From Helichrysum umbraculigerum (Eukaryota > Streptophyta > Magnoliopsida > Asterales > Asteraceae): DNA of 64,000 nucleotides. The notes under the pieces were generated by a model that was not told the origin of the DNA, did not search any database, and was given only the letters and a program-made list of their open reading frames with translations. The position numbers and the translations under genes were made by a program. The stretch is from assembly GCA_949592205.1 (NCBI GenBank), contig CATIUR010000003.1, positions 148,613,259 to 148,677,258 of the forward strand. Reading direction: 5' to 3'. Position 1 is the first letter of the stretch. Every line of letters starts with the position of its first letter. Below are positions 10,001 through 22,709 of this stretch, piece after piece.

Positions 10001-13000
10001 TCACAATTCTTCTTTCTCTGGACTAACATCACCCATTAGTTCTTCAAGGGAAAATTCATCTTCTTCTATGATCTCTCCGTCTTTCCCATCCCATGGTTCG
10101 GTTTTCACAACTGGAGGTGTCCCTTCTAATGGCAGGGTACCCTTTCCTCCGAGTCCAGCTGTTTTCACAAACTCTCTGTAAATTCAAACACAGGTCAAAA
10201 GAGGGCTCGTTGATGCACATATATACGTGAGTAGAGTTGACAATTTTGACCAATGTGCTTTTGATTCGGTTTAATTTGGGTAAATGTTTTATCACTAAGG
10301 AAGTAAGGAGTCGGAAGAATAAAATTAAATATACAAATATGTAACTTAAAAGGTAACAGGTAGATTGGGACGAAGGGGTTAAAAGTCGCCCAAATTGACT
10401 TTAAAGCATAAAACTTTAAGTCATAATATTCAAAAAATTAGATCATTATCAAAATAATTTAATTTTTGTCACTAATAATTTATGAAAAAAGTAAAACTTT
10501 GATTTGGGTCAACCATAGCCATTTCGACTTGTATATAAAGATATAACCCATTTTGACATAACTCGTTACCCAACCAGCCCACTTTGTCACCTCTAGTGCA
10601 AGACAAAGAAAAACATACATGATCTGGTCTCGTTCAAATGCGCTGCGAAGTGGGGCGTATACGGCTTTCTTTATGTTCAAAGCTATCAAAGCCGGATATC
10701 CGTAACCACCAACACCAACATGCTTCTCAAGTTCTGGTTGTTTACCTGCTGCAGCCCACACATAGCTGTATACAAAACACAATTTGATTACTCCCATAAT
10801 AAGTACCAAACAAATTTCCTTTACCAGAACAGAAATTAAAAATTCAGATATTTTACCTGTAGGGACTCCTTTTGAACTTTTCTGCAATTGATAGTAGCGT
10901 CTCTAAATACTTGTTCCTTCCATCTGCCTTGGAGTCCAGAATGTCGGGAAGGAAGGCTACAAAACAGATGGCTGCTGAACCACATTTCTCCTCCATTACA
11001 ACCTACAAAATGGGAATATTATTATGAGCCAGTACCATACTTCACATGCTAATATCTCATAATTTCTCAGGATCAGAAGAGGGAAACGTGACAGTAAGTA
11101 AAAGATTTAAATTACTCACCGGGCTAGTCAACTCGGTCACTTCAGGAGGAGCAACATTTGTTTCTAGCTGAACAAGGGCGAACGATTCAATTGCTGAGGC
11201 ACTTCTTGCTCCTTCATAAGTGACAGGACTATCTTTGTCGGCACCAAATACCAAAATGGTGGGGAAACCTTGCACCTTATACCTGCTCATTAAAGACTGA
11301 AAGCCATAACCCATCAGTAAAAGATAATCAGTAAGAAATATTTAGAGGGGAAACAGACTTTATGTTGAGGATATGAAAGACAATCTTAGTTTAACTTGAA
11401 TTATATTGTTCTAATATTACCTTCTCATCATCACAGTTAACATGACCAAGCTTCACCTTTCCCTGCAAGTTCTTAGCAGCCTTCTTCCACTCGGGAGCAA
11501 GCTTCTTACAGTGCCCACACCTGTAGAAAAGACAAAAAATCTTTAGGAAAAGTTGGAAAGCAACTTTTTATTGCATAAAACTATATTAGATTGTAAGATA
11601 CAACCACCCAAAAAGTTTCATCTACACCGATTACAAAAGAACAATGTAGCTAGCATTTCAATTTGATCATTTTAGCAGTCAGCAAACAAACCAAAGTGAC
11701 ATAAGTACAAAATTTCCAAGATTTTATAGGTGAAAACTAGAAGGACCATTTGGTTATTGAACTTTGTTTCGTAACTCGAAGAAAGCTCTTATATTTCACA
11801 TATCATTTAAATGATTAATCAGCTTGTATTCTACTGTTTCAGCATATTAACATTCAGCTCTATGACGCACAGCCCATGTAATCAGGAAAATAGTGCTTGC
11901 AATACTGTGGCCATTAAAACATTTACAAACACGCTGGCTAATGCAAATAACCCAAGAGCAGAATAAGTACCAGGGTGCAAAGAACTCGACCATCCAGAGA
12001 TCTTTACTTTTAACAACCAGTTCATCAAAATTTTGTGAATTCAATTCAACTGATGCACTTGGCTCTGATTTTTCACTTGACCCTCCTGTTGTTGTTGTTG
12101 TAGTTTTTCCACTTAACCTGTCCTTGAGGAGTGCCTTCACCTGTGTACAAGAACCATTTTTTAATATTTCAAGCATTACAGCATGCACATAAGAATTACA
12201 GATAACGGGCAGAAGATGAGTTTAAATTAGTGAAGGACCTGCTAAACATGTGAGGGGGGGAAACAGGACATGACTCCAATTAAATTCGATACAAAACTAT
12301 ACTTTGTTCATTTCAAACTTTACACTGTCAGGTTTCACGTTGTAATGAAATAATTGGGAACAGTGAGGACTAATAACAGCTATAATACCCCTCAAACATT
12401 TTCATACAATATACTGTTAAAACATAAGAGAGCACCAAAGCAGTTATTTTGACTACTTAACACCTATATTTATTTTCGGCATGTAATATAAGATAACATG
12501 TCATTTTAAAAAGAACGATGTCAGTTCTATAAGCAGATGTCAAACTTCAATTACAATATAACGACCTGTTTGAGTGCAAATTCTGCTATGGGTTTTGCTT
12601 CCCTAGCTCCTTGATAATCAATAGGAGGTTTGCCAGGGACGAACACCTTAATGGTTGGAAATCCTTTGATACCATATTCCTGGAGAAAGCAAATGGCAAA
12701 GAAGTTAGACACACATAGATTGTCAATTTGTCATACATTTTTGAAACAGAAAGAAACTTGGATACAAAGAAATTTCTTGCGGGAAAGAAGAGCCAAACAG
12801 AAAATCTAAAAACCGTGTATTGGCTTTAAGATCTGGAATAGCAATAGCCAACCCCCTCTATTGCACATACTTGGTATTTTACCCAACAAAAGCACACTAG
12901 TATTGTCAATTTTATGATTACTAATGTGTCAACAGAGTAAGCTACCATCAACCAGCTTTAGGTTCTTACGTCTAAACAAGTTTAAAATTACTTTTGACAA

Positions 13001-13877
13001 GAAATGTTTTCCATAAGTTAACTGTGGATTTGCGACACGAAAAACCCTCAAGTATCTAATTTACATGTTATTAAATACAGTTCAGTCTTCACAAGGATAA
13101 ATCATTATGGTCCTAATCAAGATTTTTGTGTGGATTCAATTTTCTGATATAATTTCCTTTGCTACAATTCAGCAAGCTTATTCATCAACAAACAACAATC
13201 ACTGTATATGTCATCCATAACTTTTACATGAACAAGACATCTACACTATACGTAAATTTTTTTCATTGTCCATAAAAACACCCTTTCATGTAAAAGCAAA
13301 TAGTCGCAAAAACAAACTTAAAATTTACTAAAAGTAATATATTTAAAAAAAAAAAAACCAACAAATTATACAAACCTGACCAATGGCTTGATGTGCATCA
13401 GCATCAATAGCTGCAACAGTTGCCACCCCTTTCAACACACTAGCTGCTTTCTCCCATATTGGTGTCAAAGCTTGACAATGACCACACCATGGTGCATAAA
13501 ACTCAACCAAAACAACACTGTTTGAATTCAAAACCTAAAATCAATATTATAGATACATCATCAGTAAGTATATAATAATAATTACATGTATTTACCTACC
13601 AATCACAGCATTAACAGATCTCAAAAAAAAAAAAAAAAAAAAAAAATCAATTAACACTGTATAGATCATATAACTACAAGATTAACAATACAATTTGTTA
13701 TGATCAAATACAGAATTGAGATTCATCAGGTTTTACCTTAGATTTGAAATTAGAAGGAGTGAGCTGAACAACAGGTGATGATGAACCGTAAAATGCATCA
13801 ACGAGATTTAAATTTGATGTAATTGATAATAGTAAGAAGAAAGAAATTAAGATGAATTGTTGTGATGATTTATTCAT
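10001..13877 (-). CDS. PDIL2: Protein disulfide isomerase, PDIL2-2/2-3 (P5/PDIA6) type, 9 exons
   Basis: ER oxidoreductase that forms and rearranges disulfides in secretory proteins. Exons in gene order: 13737-13877, 13376-13534, 12566-12679, 11971-12140, 11421-11520, 11120-11296, 10857-11002, 10619-10765, 10001-10175. All junctions are GT-AG; the frame gives 442 aa, the family length. A signal peptide covers about residues 1-28 (FILISFFLLLSI core). Two thioredoxin domains follow, each with an intact APWCGHC active site: C64/C67 in exon 2, and C196/C199 in a site split between exons 4 and 5. Each domain ends with GFPTI and the conserved cis-Pro. A Ser/Thr/Gly-rich linker (TTTTTTGGSSEKSE) separates them. 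A third, redox-inactive b-type domain covers exons 7-9. The protein ends in an acidic tail and KEEL, a KDEL-like ER retrieval signal. The number 2-2 or 2-3 cannot be decided here. It reads as a functional gene. Confidence 0.94.
10226..10600. mobile_element. Possible intronic MITE of the GACCCATTT family
   Basis: In the last PDI intron. The left end TAGAGTTGACAATTTTGACC and the right end TTTGTCACCTCTA resemble the LPXB intron elements. I could not find a matching target duplication, so only the family resemblance supports it. Confidence 0.35.
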
Positions 13878-14592
13878 GATTTTTGTGATTGTGATTACAA
13901 CACACAGTTGAGAAATGATGAAAATTGAAATTGGAAAAACCTTGCGAATGTGAGTAGAAAAACCCTTGGGTTTGTTTGATACTGTGGACGGGATATACGT
14001 GTTTTAACCAATGAAATTAAGACACGTCATTTTTCCATGTAATTTAAGACGTGGAAGAACAGGATTTGTTGGATGTAAACTGTAAAGTTATTGTTGAAAC
14101 GTGTATGTAGGTGATTAAGTCAAATTAAATTAAATAGAGAAAAGTCTTCGTTAAAATGATATATTCACCATACAAATTGATAAATCCATTAAAAATATGT
14201 ATTAACCCTGTTCGGTGGATTTTTATTTATTTACTTGAAAAAGTGAGTTTAGTTTGATTCAGATATACACAACATAATTGGGGTATCCCTATTTTTCGGA
14301 TCATCTTCTTAATCACCTCCAAGATGTTTATTTAATAGAATCCGAATATAAAGTTTCTCTTATTAGAATATCACAACGCGGTTTGATAACTAGTTAGTTA
14401 TATACATGTAAAAAATGACGGAAAATGTTTACAAGTCATGCATATATCACATGTTAACCCCCATCCATTGAAATACTATTATCAGTTAACATGAGAATGA
14501 TAATAAATATCAAAGATTATGTCATATACTAATAAATCATCTTTATATTACAAATAATAATAAATAAAGTATATCACTAGTTAACAACAATC
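13878..14592. other. PDI upstream region and lipase downstream region
   Basis: Between two minus-strand genes. The right part of the stretch near 13880-14060 should carry the PDI promoter and leader; ACACGTC/GACGTG-like words (about 14020-14060) may be bZIP-type sites, an inference only. The remainder is AT-rich and unassigned, with the lipase 3' UTR next to 14593. Confidence 0.35.
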
Positions 14593-16890
14593 TTAATGGT
14601 GCATAAAAAAAGACATTACAGGATCATAAATAACAGATTTAGCATTTACACCGAAAACAAAATCAGCATGTGCATAATCCTTCCTGAATTGTACAACTAG
14701 CTTATCCGGGTCGTGATCCTTGACGATTTCAAGTAACGTCTTGACATCTTCCACGTCAGAGAGCTCGTCCGCCCCCCCATAACTTAGGTACATTGGGAAG
14801 TCTTGGGGTATGCTTCCCATGTCATAAACTGGAGGCGTGGATTGCCCGTAATGCTTTTGGTTAGCATCCGCATTGCCATAATCATACATTGTTATAGTCC
14901 CACTTCTGACCACTGCACAAATTTTTAATCACAATATAAAGAAATAAATATTATAAATTGTTTGGAAGTTGAAAGGAGAAGTTAAACTGCAAGTGCTAAA
15001 TCACTTTCAATGCAATGTGTTGTGTTTTAGAGTATGCAACAGAAAAAATGTTTTACTTTGAGCAAGATGGATCATGTTCTTAGTCGATGTGGATTGTGGT
15101 TCATGTTCAAGGAACTTGTCTGTCATTGAAGAGTTCACACAACAGTTTTGCCCTGCATTCTCACAACAAAACACAATATTCTATCATGTTTGTTTTTTGA
15201 ACATAACATATGTGTAGTTAATCGTCTAAAATACCCGTAAAGGAGGTCATCAAGTCACTGCAATCATTGCCTGGCATCTCACAGATAGCACTCATAAGAT
15301 CAGCAACAGCTTTCCTGCATAAAATTGGGTAAGCACATTTACTTTAGTATTTTTAATGTGTTCTAAAACAGTCTGGTGTGCTTAAAAAATGTAACAAATA
15401 AAATGTTTGATTTTGGATATGATATGATACATCTATGATCTATCTTACCCTCGTGGAGCAAATTCATGGAGTCCCAACCAATATAAGTCCTGTTACAATA
15501 GAAGTCAACGTTCATTATTACTTTTACTTATTTTCATAAATTGGTTTTAAGAAAAGTGAAATGAGCGATACTTACTTCGCCTAAAAAAGCATCAGCACCA
15601 GCTCTTGCTAGAGTTGACGACATTTGTCCTAAATACGCAATTGGGCTGAGCAACACAGCTGATCTCAACATGTTCAATGTCTGGTCTTTTGAAAATGCAG
15701 AAAACGCTATCAAAGTTCCCTAATAAATCAATAGTTCAATACATTTCAGTTTAAAACACAAATAACGATAACAACCTCTTAAGGCATCACAAAGTGTTTC
15801 TGCAACTTACCAAGGAATGACCAACGTAATGTAAATTTTGGCCCGTTTGATCATGCACAAATTGGACAGAAGCCGGAAGATCAAAGGCTACCAATTCGTC
15901 CCAAGACCATTCCCAATATGCCTGCAAAATTTAATACACGGTCATTTGACACCAAACATTAAACATCTTAAAAAACAAACACACACTTAAAAGGCTAGTA
16001 AACATGACATAATAAAGAAAACAGACCGGATCACTAGGACTAAGCGACGTATGGCCACGACTAAAGTTAGTTCCACGTGTGTTTGCTATCCACACATCAA
16101 ACCCGTTATCTGCCAAAATAAACCCAAGAGATTCATTTGGAGAGTTCAAAACCCATGTCCCACCATCCTGTCAAATATCGAAACATCAGTTTCACACAAT
16201 AAAAGTTACAAGTAATGTTTAGATAGCTGATTTACCATAAGCAACCCATGTTGTAACAAAACCGGTGGCTTGTCCGCCTTTCTACCACCACGTCCTGCCG
16301 GAATTCGTTGCAAACTAAGTATGTACCCATCTTTTGTTGTCACCTAAAACAGTACAAAAACACAAAACATGCATTATCTACCTTATTTCCCAAACTCAAG
16401 TAGCTTATACGTACTCTTTAGATGACAATATTTGGCTATATATCCCACGGGGTCAAATTAATTTTATATTTGTCACTAACATGTACAATAAGTAAAGTAT
16501 ATACTGTATAACATATTAGCTTTGGGTGGAAAAACCGCAATATATATTAGTTATTGAATTAGAACATTTAAACAAAAAAGTATTATTGCCTGATGATCAA
16601 GACAACCTGTTTTTTGACACAAATAAATTTGTACCCGTTTTGACGTGTTACACACCTTTAGCTATCTTTAGAACCTACTATAAGATTATAAATCTAGTGA
16701 ACTATATATGATTACTTACGGTGTGTTCTTCGCATGCGTAGCCTTGTGTCTCGATCAGTAAGCTACATATACCAACCTCACTAACCGAGTCCTGCTGGTC
16801 GTTGAATGAATTCAGGTCACGAACAGCTCTAGATATCGAGAATAAGCAAAATATAAGAACAATGAATGCAGTAGTTCTTGTATAAGCCAT
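14593..16890 (-). CDS. Secreted triacylglycerol lipase, acid lipase family (LIP2-like), 9 exons
   Basis: Alpha/beta hydrolase of the lysosomal acid lipase type, which splits fatty acids from acylglycerols or related esters. Exons in gene order: 16720-16890, 16236-16343, 16027-16167, 15811-15921, 15576-15719, 15449-15489, 15235-15314, 15057-15152, 14593-14912. All introns are GT-AG and the frame gives 403 aa, normal for the family. Residues 1-22 or so are a signal peptide (TAFIVLIFCLFSIS). Next come the partial lid domain with GYACEEH and TKDGYILSL, the conserved LLQHGLLMDGGTWVLN, then DVWIANTRGT. The nucleophile motif GHSLG (174-178, Ser176) is split by the exon 4/5 boundary. Asp346 in GGADELSD and His379 in YAHADF complete the triad. 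Upstream in-frame ATGs exist, but the start at 16890 puts the signal peptide first. Likely apoplastic or vacuolar; substrate unknown. The related MPL1 gene acts in aphid defence, but nothing here shows that role. Confidence 0.93.
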
Positions 16891-16930
16891 ATTTGTGTGT
16901 TCTTGGCACACCATTGAATCATATCCCATC

Positions 16931-16943
16931 TTATATATATAGC
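16931..16943 (-). promoter_or_regulatory. TATA box of the lipase gene
   Basis: The minus strand reads CTATATATATAAG about 40-53 bases before the lipase ATG. This is a close match to a plant TATA box and leaves room for a short leader. No other candidate is nearer. Confidence 0.5.
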
Positions 16944-17039
16944 AATGACATTGAGATGAGGACAAATATATATAGGATAGTTTAAAACGAGGGTCCAAGT
17001 TCTTAGACCATTTGTTTAACCTTAACTGTGTGTCTCAAG

Positions 17040-17407
17040 GGTAATTAACTTTAAATTACTTGATAAAACTTTATCAAAAATAGTTACCTTTTTAGCTCGT
17101 TAAAAACATCCTACACGTCAAACTTTATCCATATAAATCCTTGTATGTAAACTTCCACGTCATATGACGGATACACGGATTACTATCACACATCAACCTG
17201 TTGATGAAACATTTAATTTTTGATTTTAGGTCAAACTTCCCTTAGATAAATAAATTGTATCCCGCCATCCTTAATCTTTAAGAGATTTTATTTTTTGTTT
17301 CGCTAACGGAAGCCCTTACGACTTTTGTTAAAACATTGAGACATGCATAAAGGAATTGTACCCTTGTCAAAAATCAAAGGGTTAAAATAAATTCAAGGGT
17401 AGACATA
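17040..17407. other. Lipase upstream region
   Basis: No gene or repeat recognised. AT-rich; it may hold distal promoter elements of the lipase. Confidence 0.3.
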
Positions 17408-17638
17408 GGGTGTGTTTGGCAATCACATTTAGAGAGTTTTTGGAGATGGAGATTCTAAATTTCAAAAAATTCATTCATCTACAATCCTTGTTTGACATGC
17501 AATAAAAATAAGTATTAAAGAAAAAATAATCCCCTAACCTAGAAACTCTTGAAACTAGCTTCCAAAATAATCTCTATCTCCATCTACATCTCTGTCCATC
17601 TCCATCTATATCCCCATTTAATGTTGCCAAACACACCC
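17408..17638. mobile_element. MITE with GGGTGTGTTTGGC ends
   Basis: Ends GGGTGTGTTTGGCAA and TTGCCAAACACACCC are exact inverted repeats, with purine-rich GAGATGGAGAT on the left answered by repeated CTCCATCT on the right. ATA lies on both sides, so a 3-bp (Tourist-like) duplication is possible, though ATA is not the usual TWA form. It is 231 bp and has no coding. Confidence 0.65.
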
Positions 17639-20058
17639 ATAGAGTTAATTATGATTATAGTATAAATTTTAATGAATATCACGAAACCGTTATGAAAACC
17701 ATTTTTTATGTACCCAAAGGGATAAAAAAATTAACTTTTTTGTTACCAATTCTGATAATTTGTCTTAAAATAAATGGTATTGGAATATAAAACTAGTTTT
17801 TTCTATACTATTAAAAATAAAAAATAAGATGAAATCTAATTTTTAGAAAGAATTAGTAATAAACCCTTTTAAAATTCAATGGATAATTCTATTAGTTTAT
17901 CAACAATTTCCATTACTTGATGGTGGGTTGGTGCCGAAGTCGCATCATTCAAGGTTCCATAGCAGCCTATTCATGGTCGGTGTCGTCAAATCTTCATGGC
18001 AAAGCGCACCGAAGAATTCTAATGTGTACTTTTTTATTTATTTTAGATGTACAATAAATAAAGTGGCAAACGTACCACCAAAATTAAGCCATACATCAAT
18101 AATCATGCTCTCAAGTGTTGTGTAGTACTACAAAATAGTATGTATTACAAAAATCAGTACCACGTTGAGGTGGCCTCAAACGGTGAAAATGATTAGTTAT
18201 ATATATACACTGTTGAATACTCTTTAAATCAACTTACTTTCATTTGTGAACCCCTAAACCATTCAGAGTTCAAGTGTTCCACCTTGTAATTTGCGGGGGT
18301 TAAACCTCTAAAAATAGTATGATGGTTTAATGTATCCATCTCGAATCCAGTTACATTTCTTTTACCGTACTGATTTCGGAACTTTCTAATTGTATTGAAA
18401 CAAGTATATGGAATCGTTGCGATTAAGATTAATAGAAACCGTTAACAGTTAACAGATTACTTAAACTCATTTTGGAAACTAACATGTTCTCTGTTATACC
18501 CATTTTGACCCATCCAACTCTTATATTGATCATAAAAAGTGTAATCAAATACCCGATTAAACAAGTTTTACACTTGATAAATGTAACATCATCCTGGCTC
18601 TTTAACAAACCTAAATAATATGTGAAGTAAATGCATGCACATAGAGCCAAAAATATATTTATTTTGTTTAATTTATAGTAGAAAATAGCAATTATTAAAA
18701 GAGACAAAAGGTGTGAATTATAGCTAAACCACACTAAATGCTGTTGCACAAACCCACCCACCAATCTGCCTTTATTCCCATCACATTTAGGTCCCAAACC
18801 AAACCTTTATCACCAAGAGTGGTTACAATCTACAAATTGGCATATTTTGTGTTACTTTTAATCCATAAGAGTTCATATAAGCCAAGACTTTAACCTTTAG
18901 TTAACAAATATAATTGTACCCATCTACCAGTTTGAAGATATCCAGATAGATTTATATCAAACCTACCAATTGTTACTCTGTTTTCACAAACTATACGTTT
19001 TGAACCTAATTTCATTTTTTAAATTAAACCGCCGCTAAACTCATCATTAACAGAGCGAGCGAATTTCGACTTAGTTGTTTCTTTTTTAATTTTTTCTACT
19101 TTGTTTTTTTGATTGGTTAAAAACTATTTTTTGGGACTATTTAAATTTAAATTGAACATTGAACTACTCCGGCTAAAATCGCACCCGTGTTAAAAATGAG
19201 CATTGAATACAAAGACAACCACATTAAAGAATCATATTGCCAACACAATACAAACTAGGAAGCCAACCTCAAAATCAAAAACTAAGCAGGCAGCCTCATT
19301 TCTGACTGCATCAATGTTAACCATTTTGAATAACTTGCTGTACAGAACATACAGAAAGCAAAAACACAACTACATATCACAATAATGAACGATGTATTCG
19401 TATTTTTGCTAGAAAGGACGTCGATTACCAAAACTAGGGTGAGAATTGTATAAGTAATACTCCGTATGCAACAACTTTTAAAGTGCAAACAAGTTGTGCA
19501 AAATCAAAGCAAAATCTCATCTTGTTTGAGTTTGCATGTTCTTAGGATCAAGTATTTGGGTTACATTGTTACTATTTGATATTCAGATCAAGCTCGATCT
19601 AATCATCGAGAAAAAGGATGTTTTTCGACCTACAGACGATCTCAAACAAACCCAGTTGAATCGTACATCATAAACAGAGATGATAGTTTTCACTCTTCAT
19701 ATCATAAACAGATTACCCAATGAATCATCGATCTAACGCAAGAAACATAAACAAACTTGACAACAGCAACCGGGTGAATCTTCTTTATTAATAACATTAT
19801 ATACAAAATCCATAACAGGAAGAAGACCATAAATATATCATGATTCTCTATAAAATTTCGACGATCTAATTGATACTTAAAAACTTCAATTATCACATAC
19901 TCGACGCAGAACCCAGATCACTAATTCTCAAACACCTCAAATTACACTAATCTACAAATATCATCATCATCATCATTAACACAATCTGAAACAAATCAAG
20001 ATTCATAAGAAATTAACCTCAAATAAATTCCCAATCTTGAAATGTCAACCCAATTTAA
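17639..20058. other. AT-rich intergenic DNA between the lipase and ERF genes
   Basis: No gene with family resemblance and no clear element. Short open frames (for example 17928-18125 plus, 18429-18797 minus, 19203-19385 plus) have amino-acid content typical of random AT-rich DNA. The right end, near 19900-20058, should contain the 3' UTR of the ERF gene. Confidence 0.4.
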
Positions 20059-20700
20059 TTATAAGCAAAGAGTAGTAACATACAAATCATCATGATCAAT
20101 AGGATTAGAAAAAATTCTCATGTCATCCGACGGTGGAGGTAAGTTTAGATCAAAACCCAACGGTTTTCTCAACCGAGATGACGTCAGATCCACGTCACCA
20201 TCATTTAAACCATCATCATCGTCAACCACAGAAGATGAAGAGTCACAATTACTGTGACAATCTTCATCGTCGTCCTGATGAGCCACCACCGGTTTCGGAT
20301 TCACCCGTTTCCCAAACGGATCCGAAACCCGTGGTCCACTCGTTGACTCAACCGTACTACTCATACTACTCATCGTAGGATAATTATTTTGTTGTTGAAT
20401 TTTTTTATTTTCAAATTGTGTTTCATCATCATCTGGTAAAAAAGATGGAAAATTAGTTTTTGCTTTGGATCCGCGAAGGGCACGCGCCGCAGCGTCGTAA
20501 GCACGTGCGGCATCCTCAGCGGAATCAAACGTACCTAACCATACACGCGCTTTTTTCATCGGGTCGCGGATCTCCGCAGCGAACCGGCCCCACGGTCTTT
20601 TTCTAACACCACGATAACGTGGCTCGGTTTTTTGCTGAACCGGGGATACTTCTCCGTTTCCGGTTGCCGGTTTTGCTTTTGTGCCGCGTCGCATAACCAT
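20059..20700 (-). CDS. AP2/ERF transcriptional repressor with EAR motif (group VIII, ERF4/ERF8-like)
   Basis: A 213-aa single-exon protein. The AP2/ERF DNA-binding domain covers about residues 28-86 and is complete: YRGVRKRPWGRFAAEIRDP, VWLGTFDSAEDAARAYD and RGSKAKTNFP. Ala and Asp at domain positions 14 and 19 mark the ERF class, which binds GCC-box DNA. After a Gln/Asn and Ser-rich linker and an Asp-rich acidic segment, the C-terminus carries FDLNLPPP (about 183-190). This is the DLNxxP EAR motif that recruits TOPLESS-type corepressors. The domain order, length and lack of introns fit group VIII repressors, which act in ethylene, jasmonate and stress signalling. The first codons read MVM, so translation could start at residue 1 or 3. 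The GC content of the AP2 part is clearly above its surroundings. Confidence 0.93.
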   Translation of the reverse strand: MVMRRGTKAKPATGNGEVSPVQQKTEPRYRGVRKRPWGRFAAEIRDPMKKARVWLGTFDSAEDAARAYDAAARALRGSKAKTNFPSFLPDDDETQFENKKIQQQNNYPTMSSMSSTVESTSGPRVSDPFGKRVNPKPVVAHQDDDEDCHSNCDSSSSVVDDDDGLNDGDVDLTSSRLRKPLGFDLNLPPPSDDMRIFSNPIDHDDLYVTTLCL

Positions 20701-21915
20701 TTTTCCGATTGAAAAAATTGGAGATTTTAGTGAAAGAAAAACGATCTTGAAATTTTGTTTTTACTTTTGGTTGAAATTAGAAATCATGTTGGGTTTATTT
20801 TGGCTCTACCTTATCTTTTTTGTTGTTGATCTTCGAGATGGAGAATAGAAATCCGGCATGATTTGGCCGGGAGTATTTTAATATTTATTCTGAGAATGAC
20901 TGGTAAATGGACCAAAATGCCAGACAAATTTTTTATTCTTTTTCCTTTTATTTTGCTTGATTTTTTCTGGTTTAGGGCTACTTTTGTAAATTTGGGTCTT
21001 ATCCTTTTGCAATCTGAATGGTCTCTGTTTGAAATTATGTAAGAAGCCCTTGTAGTTATATTATTTACAATCTTAGCCCCGAAACATGAATTTTATAGAA
21101 TATAAGGAAAATGATGAAAGAAGCCCTTCGGGCTTTCATTAAGCCTTTAAGACATGCATATAAAGTTGTACCAAGACCATAACAAACTTTATGTCTCCTC
21201 CTAATTTTGTATTGACCTCCTGATTTTCAGTTGAATGTACAACAATACTTTATGCATGTAAGATTTTATTAAAGATAGCCCTAAGGGCTTCAATTAACAA
21301 AACACAAAATATAATGATGATTTAATTCTCGTAGTTTTACTTCTTCTTTTTTTCATTTTAATCACTCAAAAAAAAAAATTATCATGATTTAATTCTTTAA
21401 GTTTGCATTGACTTTCTGGTTTACAATTCAAAGGGTTGAACCATTATATTTTTGAAAGTTAGATAATTAAACAAGAATAAATTAAAAGGGCGAAATCATC
21501 ATAAAAGATAAACTTTAGCGATTAAACCATCAAAATTTTGAAGTATAATCAAACTTTAGGCTTAAACCATCAAAATTTTGAAACTTCAAAGATTAAATCA
21601 TTAGGAAAAACTTGAGTGGTTAAAACGAAAAATTATGAAATTTTGAGGATTAAATCATTATTAACCGTAAAAAATATTGCAAGTTTTCTTTACATCGTTT
21701 CGTCGTGAGGTTTAATAATGAGTCTAATGAATAATAATACAAGCTTAGACCACTTTCTATAACACAGCAAAGACGGAGAAATTTGAATTGTCAGTTCAGT
21801 GTTACGTTAACACTTATTTAAAATTATTAATTATTGTATGTGATGACATGAAAAACAAATTTTCTAAAACCCATCAATTAATTTAATTTCTTTCAATTAA
21901 CACAAATATATCATA
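20701..21915. other. ERF upstream region and AT-rich spacer
   Basis: The first few hundred bases are the presumed ERF promoter; no convincing TATA box is seen. Further on, 21420-21670 has repeated words such as CATCAAAATTTTGAA and ATTAAATCATTA, probably an old decayed element. No gene is recognised. Confidence 0.35.
21117..21297. mobile_element. Short foldback element
   Basis: Left GAAGCCCTTCGGGCTTTCATTAA and the right end, which complements it (AGCCCTAAGGGCTTCAAT), form imperfect arms. Further complementarity extends inside through GCATATAAAGTTGTAC versus GTACAACAATACTTTATGC. No clear duplication. A small decayed MITE is the best reading. Confidence 0.4.
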
Positions 21916-22709
21916 GAGTAAGGTTCAAATGAGTCCATGATTTTTGAGTGAGACTAAGGGAACCAATGATATCATGCCACATGTACAAAGAGAATGTTCC
22001 ATACTACAAAACCCATTTACCCCAAACATCAATTATCTCGCAAACGACGTATCAAAAAATCATAAAACTTGCACCATATTTTTCAGGGTTTTATCCTCTT
22101 CGATTTGCCGTCCCTCAAGGCATGCTTTCGATAAAAAAAATTCGGTTTTTTGGTGGGTTTTATAAATTAGTAACACATGTGTTAGTGATTGATTGTACAT
22201 TTTATTTACGGTCATGGTTAGGGTTTAGGGTTAGAGTTTAGGGTTAGGATTTAGCAGGGTTCATGGTTTAGGGTTTAGATTTTATGTTTTAGTAGGGTTT
22301 AGGGTTTAGTATGATTTAGGGTTTAGAGTTTTATAAAGCGTTTAGGGTTTAGGGTTTAGGGTTTGGGGTTTAGGGGTTAGGGTTTAGCGTTTAGGGTTTG
22401 GGTTTTAGGGTTTCGGGGAGAAACCCCAAAATCCAAACCCTAACCCCTAAACCCCAAACCCTAAATGCAACACTCTAACACATGTGTTAGTAACATATGA
22501 AACCCACCAAATAAATGGAAAAAAAAATCGTCGGAAGTATGCCTTGAGGGACGGTAAATCGCAGAGGATAAAACGCTGAAAATTATGGTGCAAGTTTCAT
22601 GATTTTTCGATTTGTCGTTTGTGAGATAATTGATGTTTGTGATAAATGGGTTTTGTAGTATGGAACATTTAGTCTCACACAAATTTTTAGTCTCATTTGA
22701 ACCTCACCC
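21916..22709. mobile_element. 794-bp foldback element carrying telomere-like repeats
   Basis: Two arms of roughly 270 bases are inverted copies of each other (21916-22195 against about 22465-22709); both contain the words AACACATGTGTTAGT and CCCTCAAGGCAT or its complement. A 10-bp duplication ATATATCATA flanks it exactly (21906-21915 and 22710-22719), pointing to the Mutator superfamily. The terminal AGGTTCAAATGAG is shared with the MITE at 53316. The centre holds degenerate telomeric repeats. Open frames in the arms are by-products. Confidence 0.75.
22210..22465. repeat. Degenerate interstitial telomere-like repeats
   Basis: Many copies of TTTAGGG and near variants (GTTAGGG, TTTAGAG, TTTGGGG) run on the plus strand to about 22415. 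Then the complementary CCCTAAA form appears to 22465, so the tract itself is inverted. It lies at the loop of the foldback element, not at a chromosome end. Confidence 0.8.

Noticed and set aside
11893..12192. Plus-strand frame antisense to PDI exon 4
   Set aside because: It overlaps a well-supported exon on the other strand and has no similarity of its own.
20133..20378. Plus-strand frame rich in His and Pro within the ERF gene
   Set aside because: A shadow of the Asp/Ser-rich coding region of the ERF protein.
22210..22465. A true chromosome end
   Set aside because: The TTTAGGG repeats are degenerate, change strand, and lie inside a foldback element with a target duplication.
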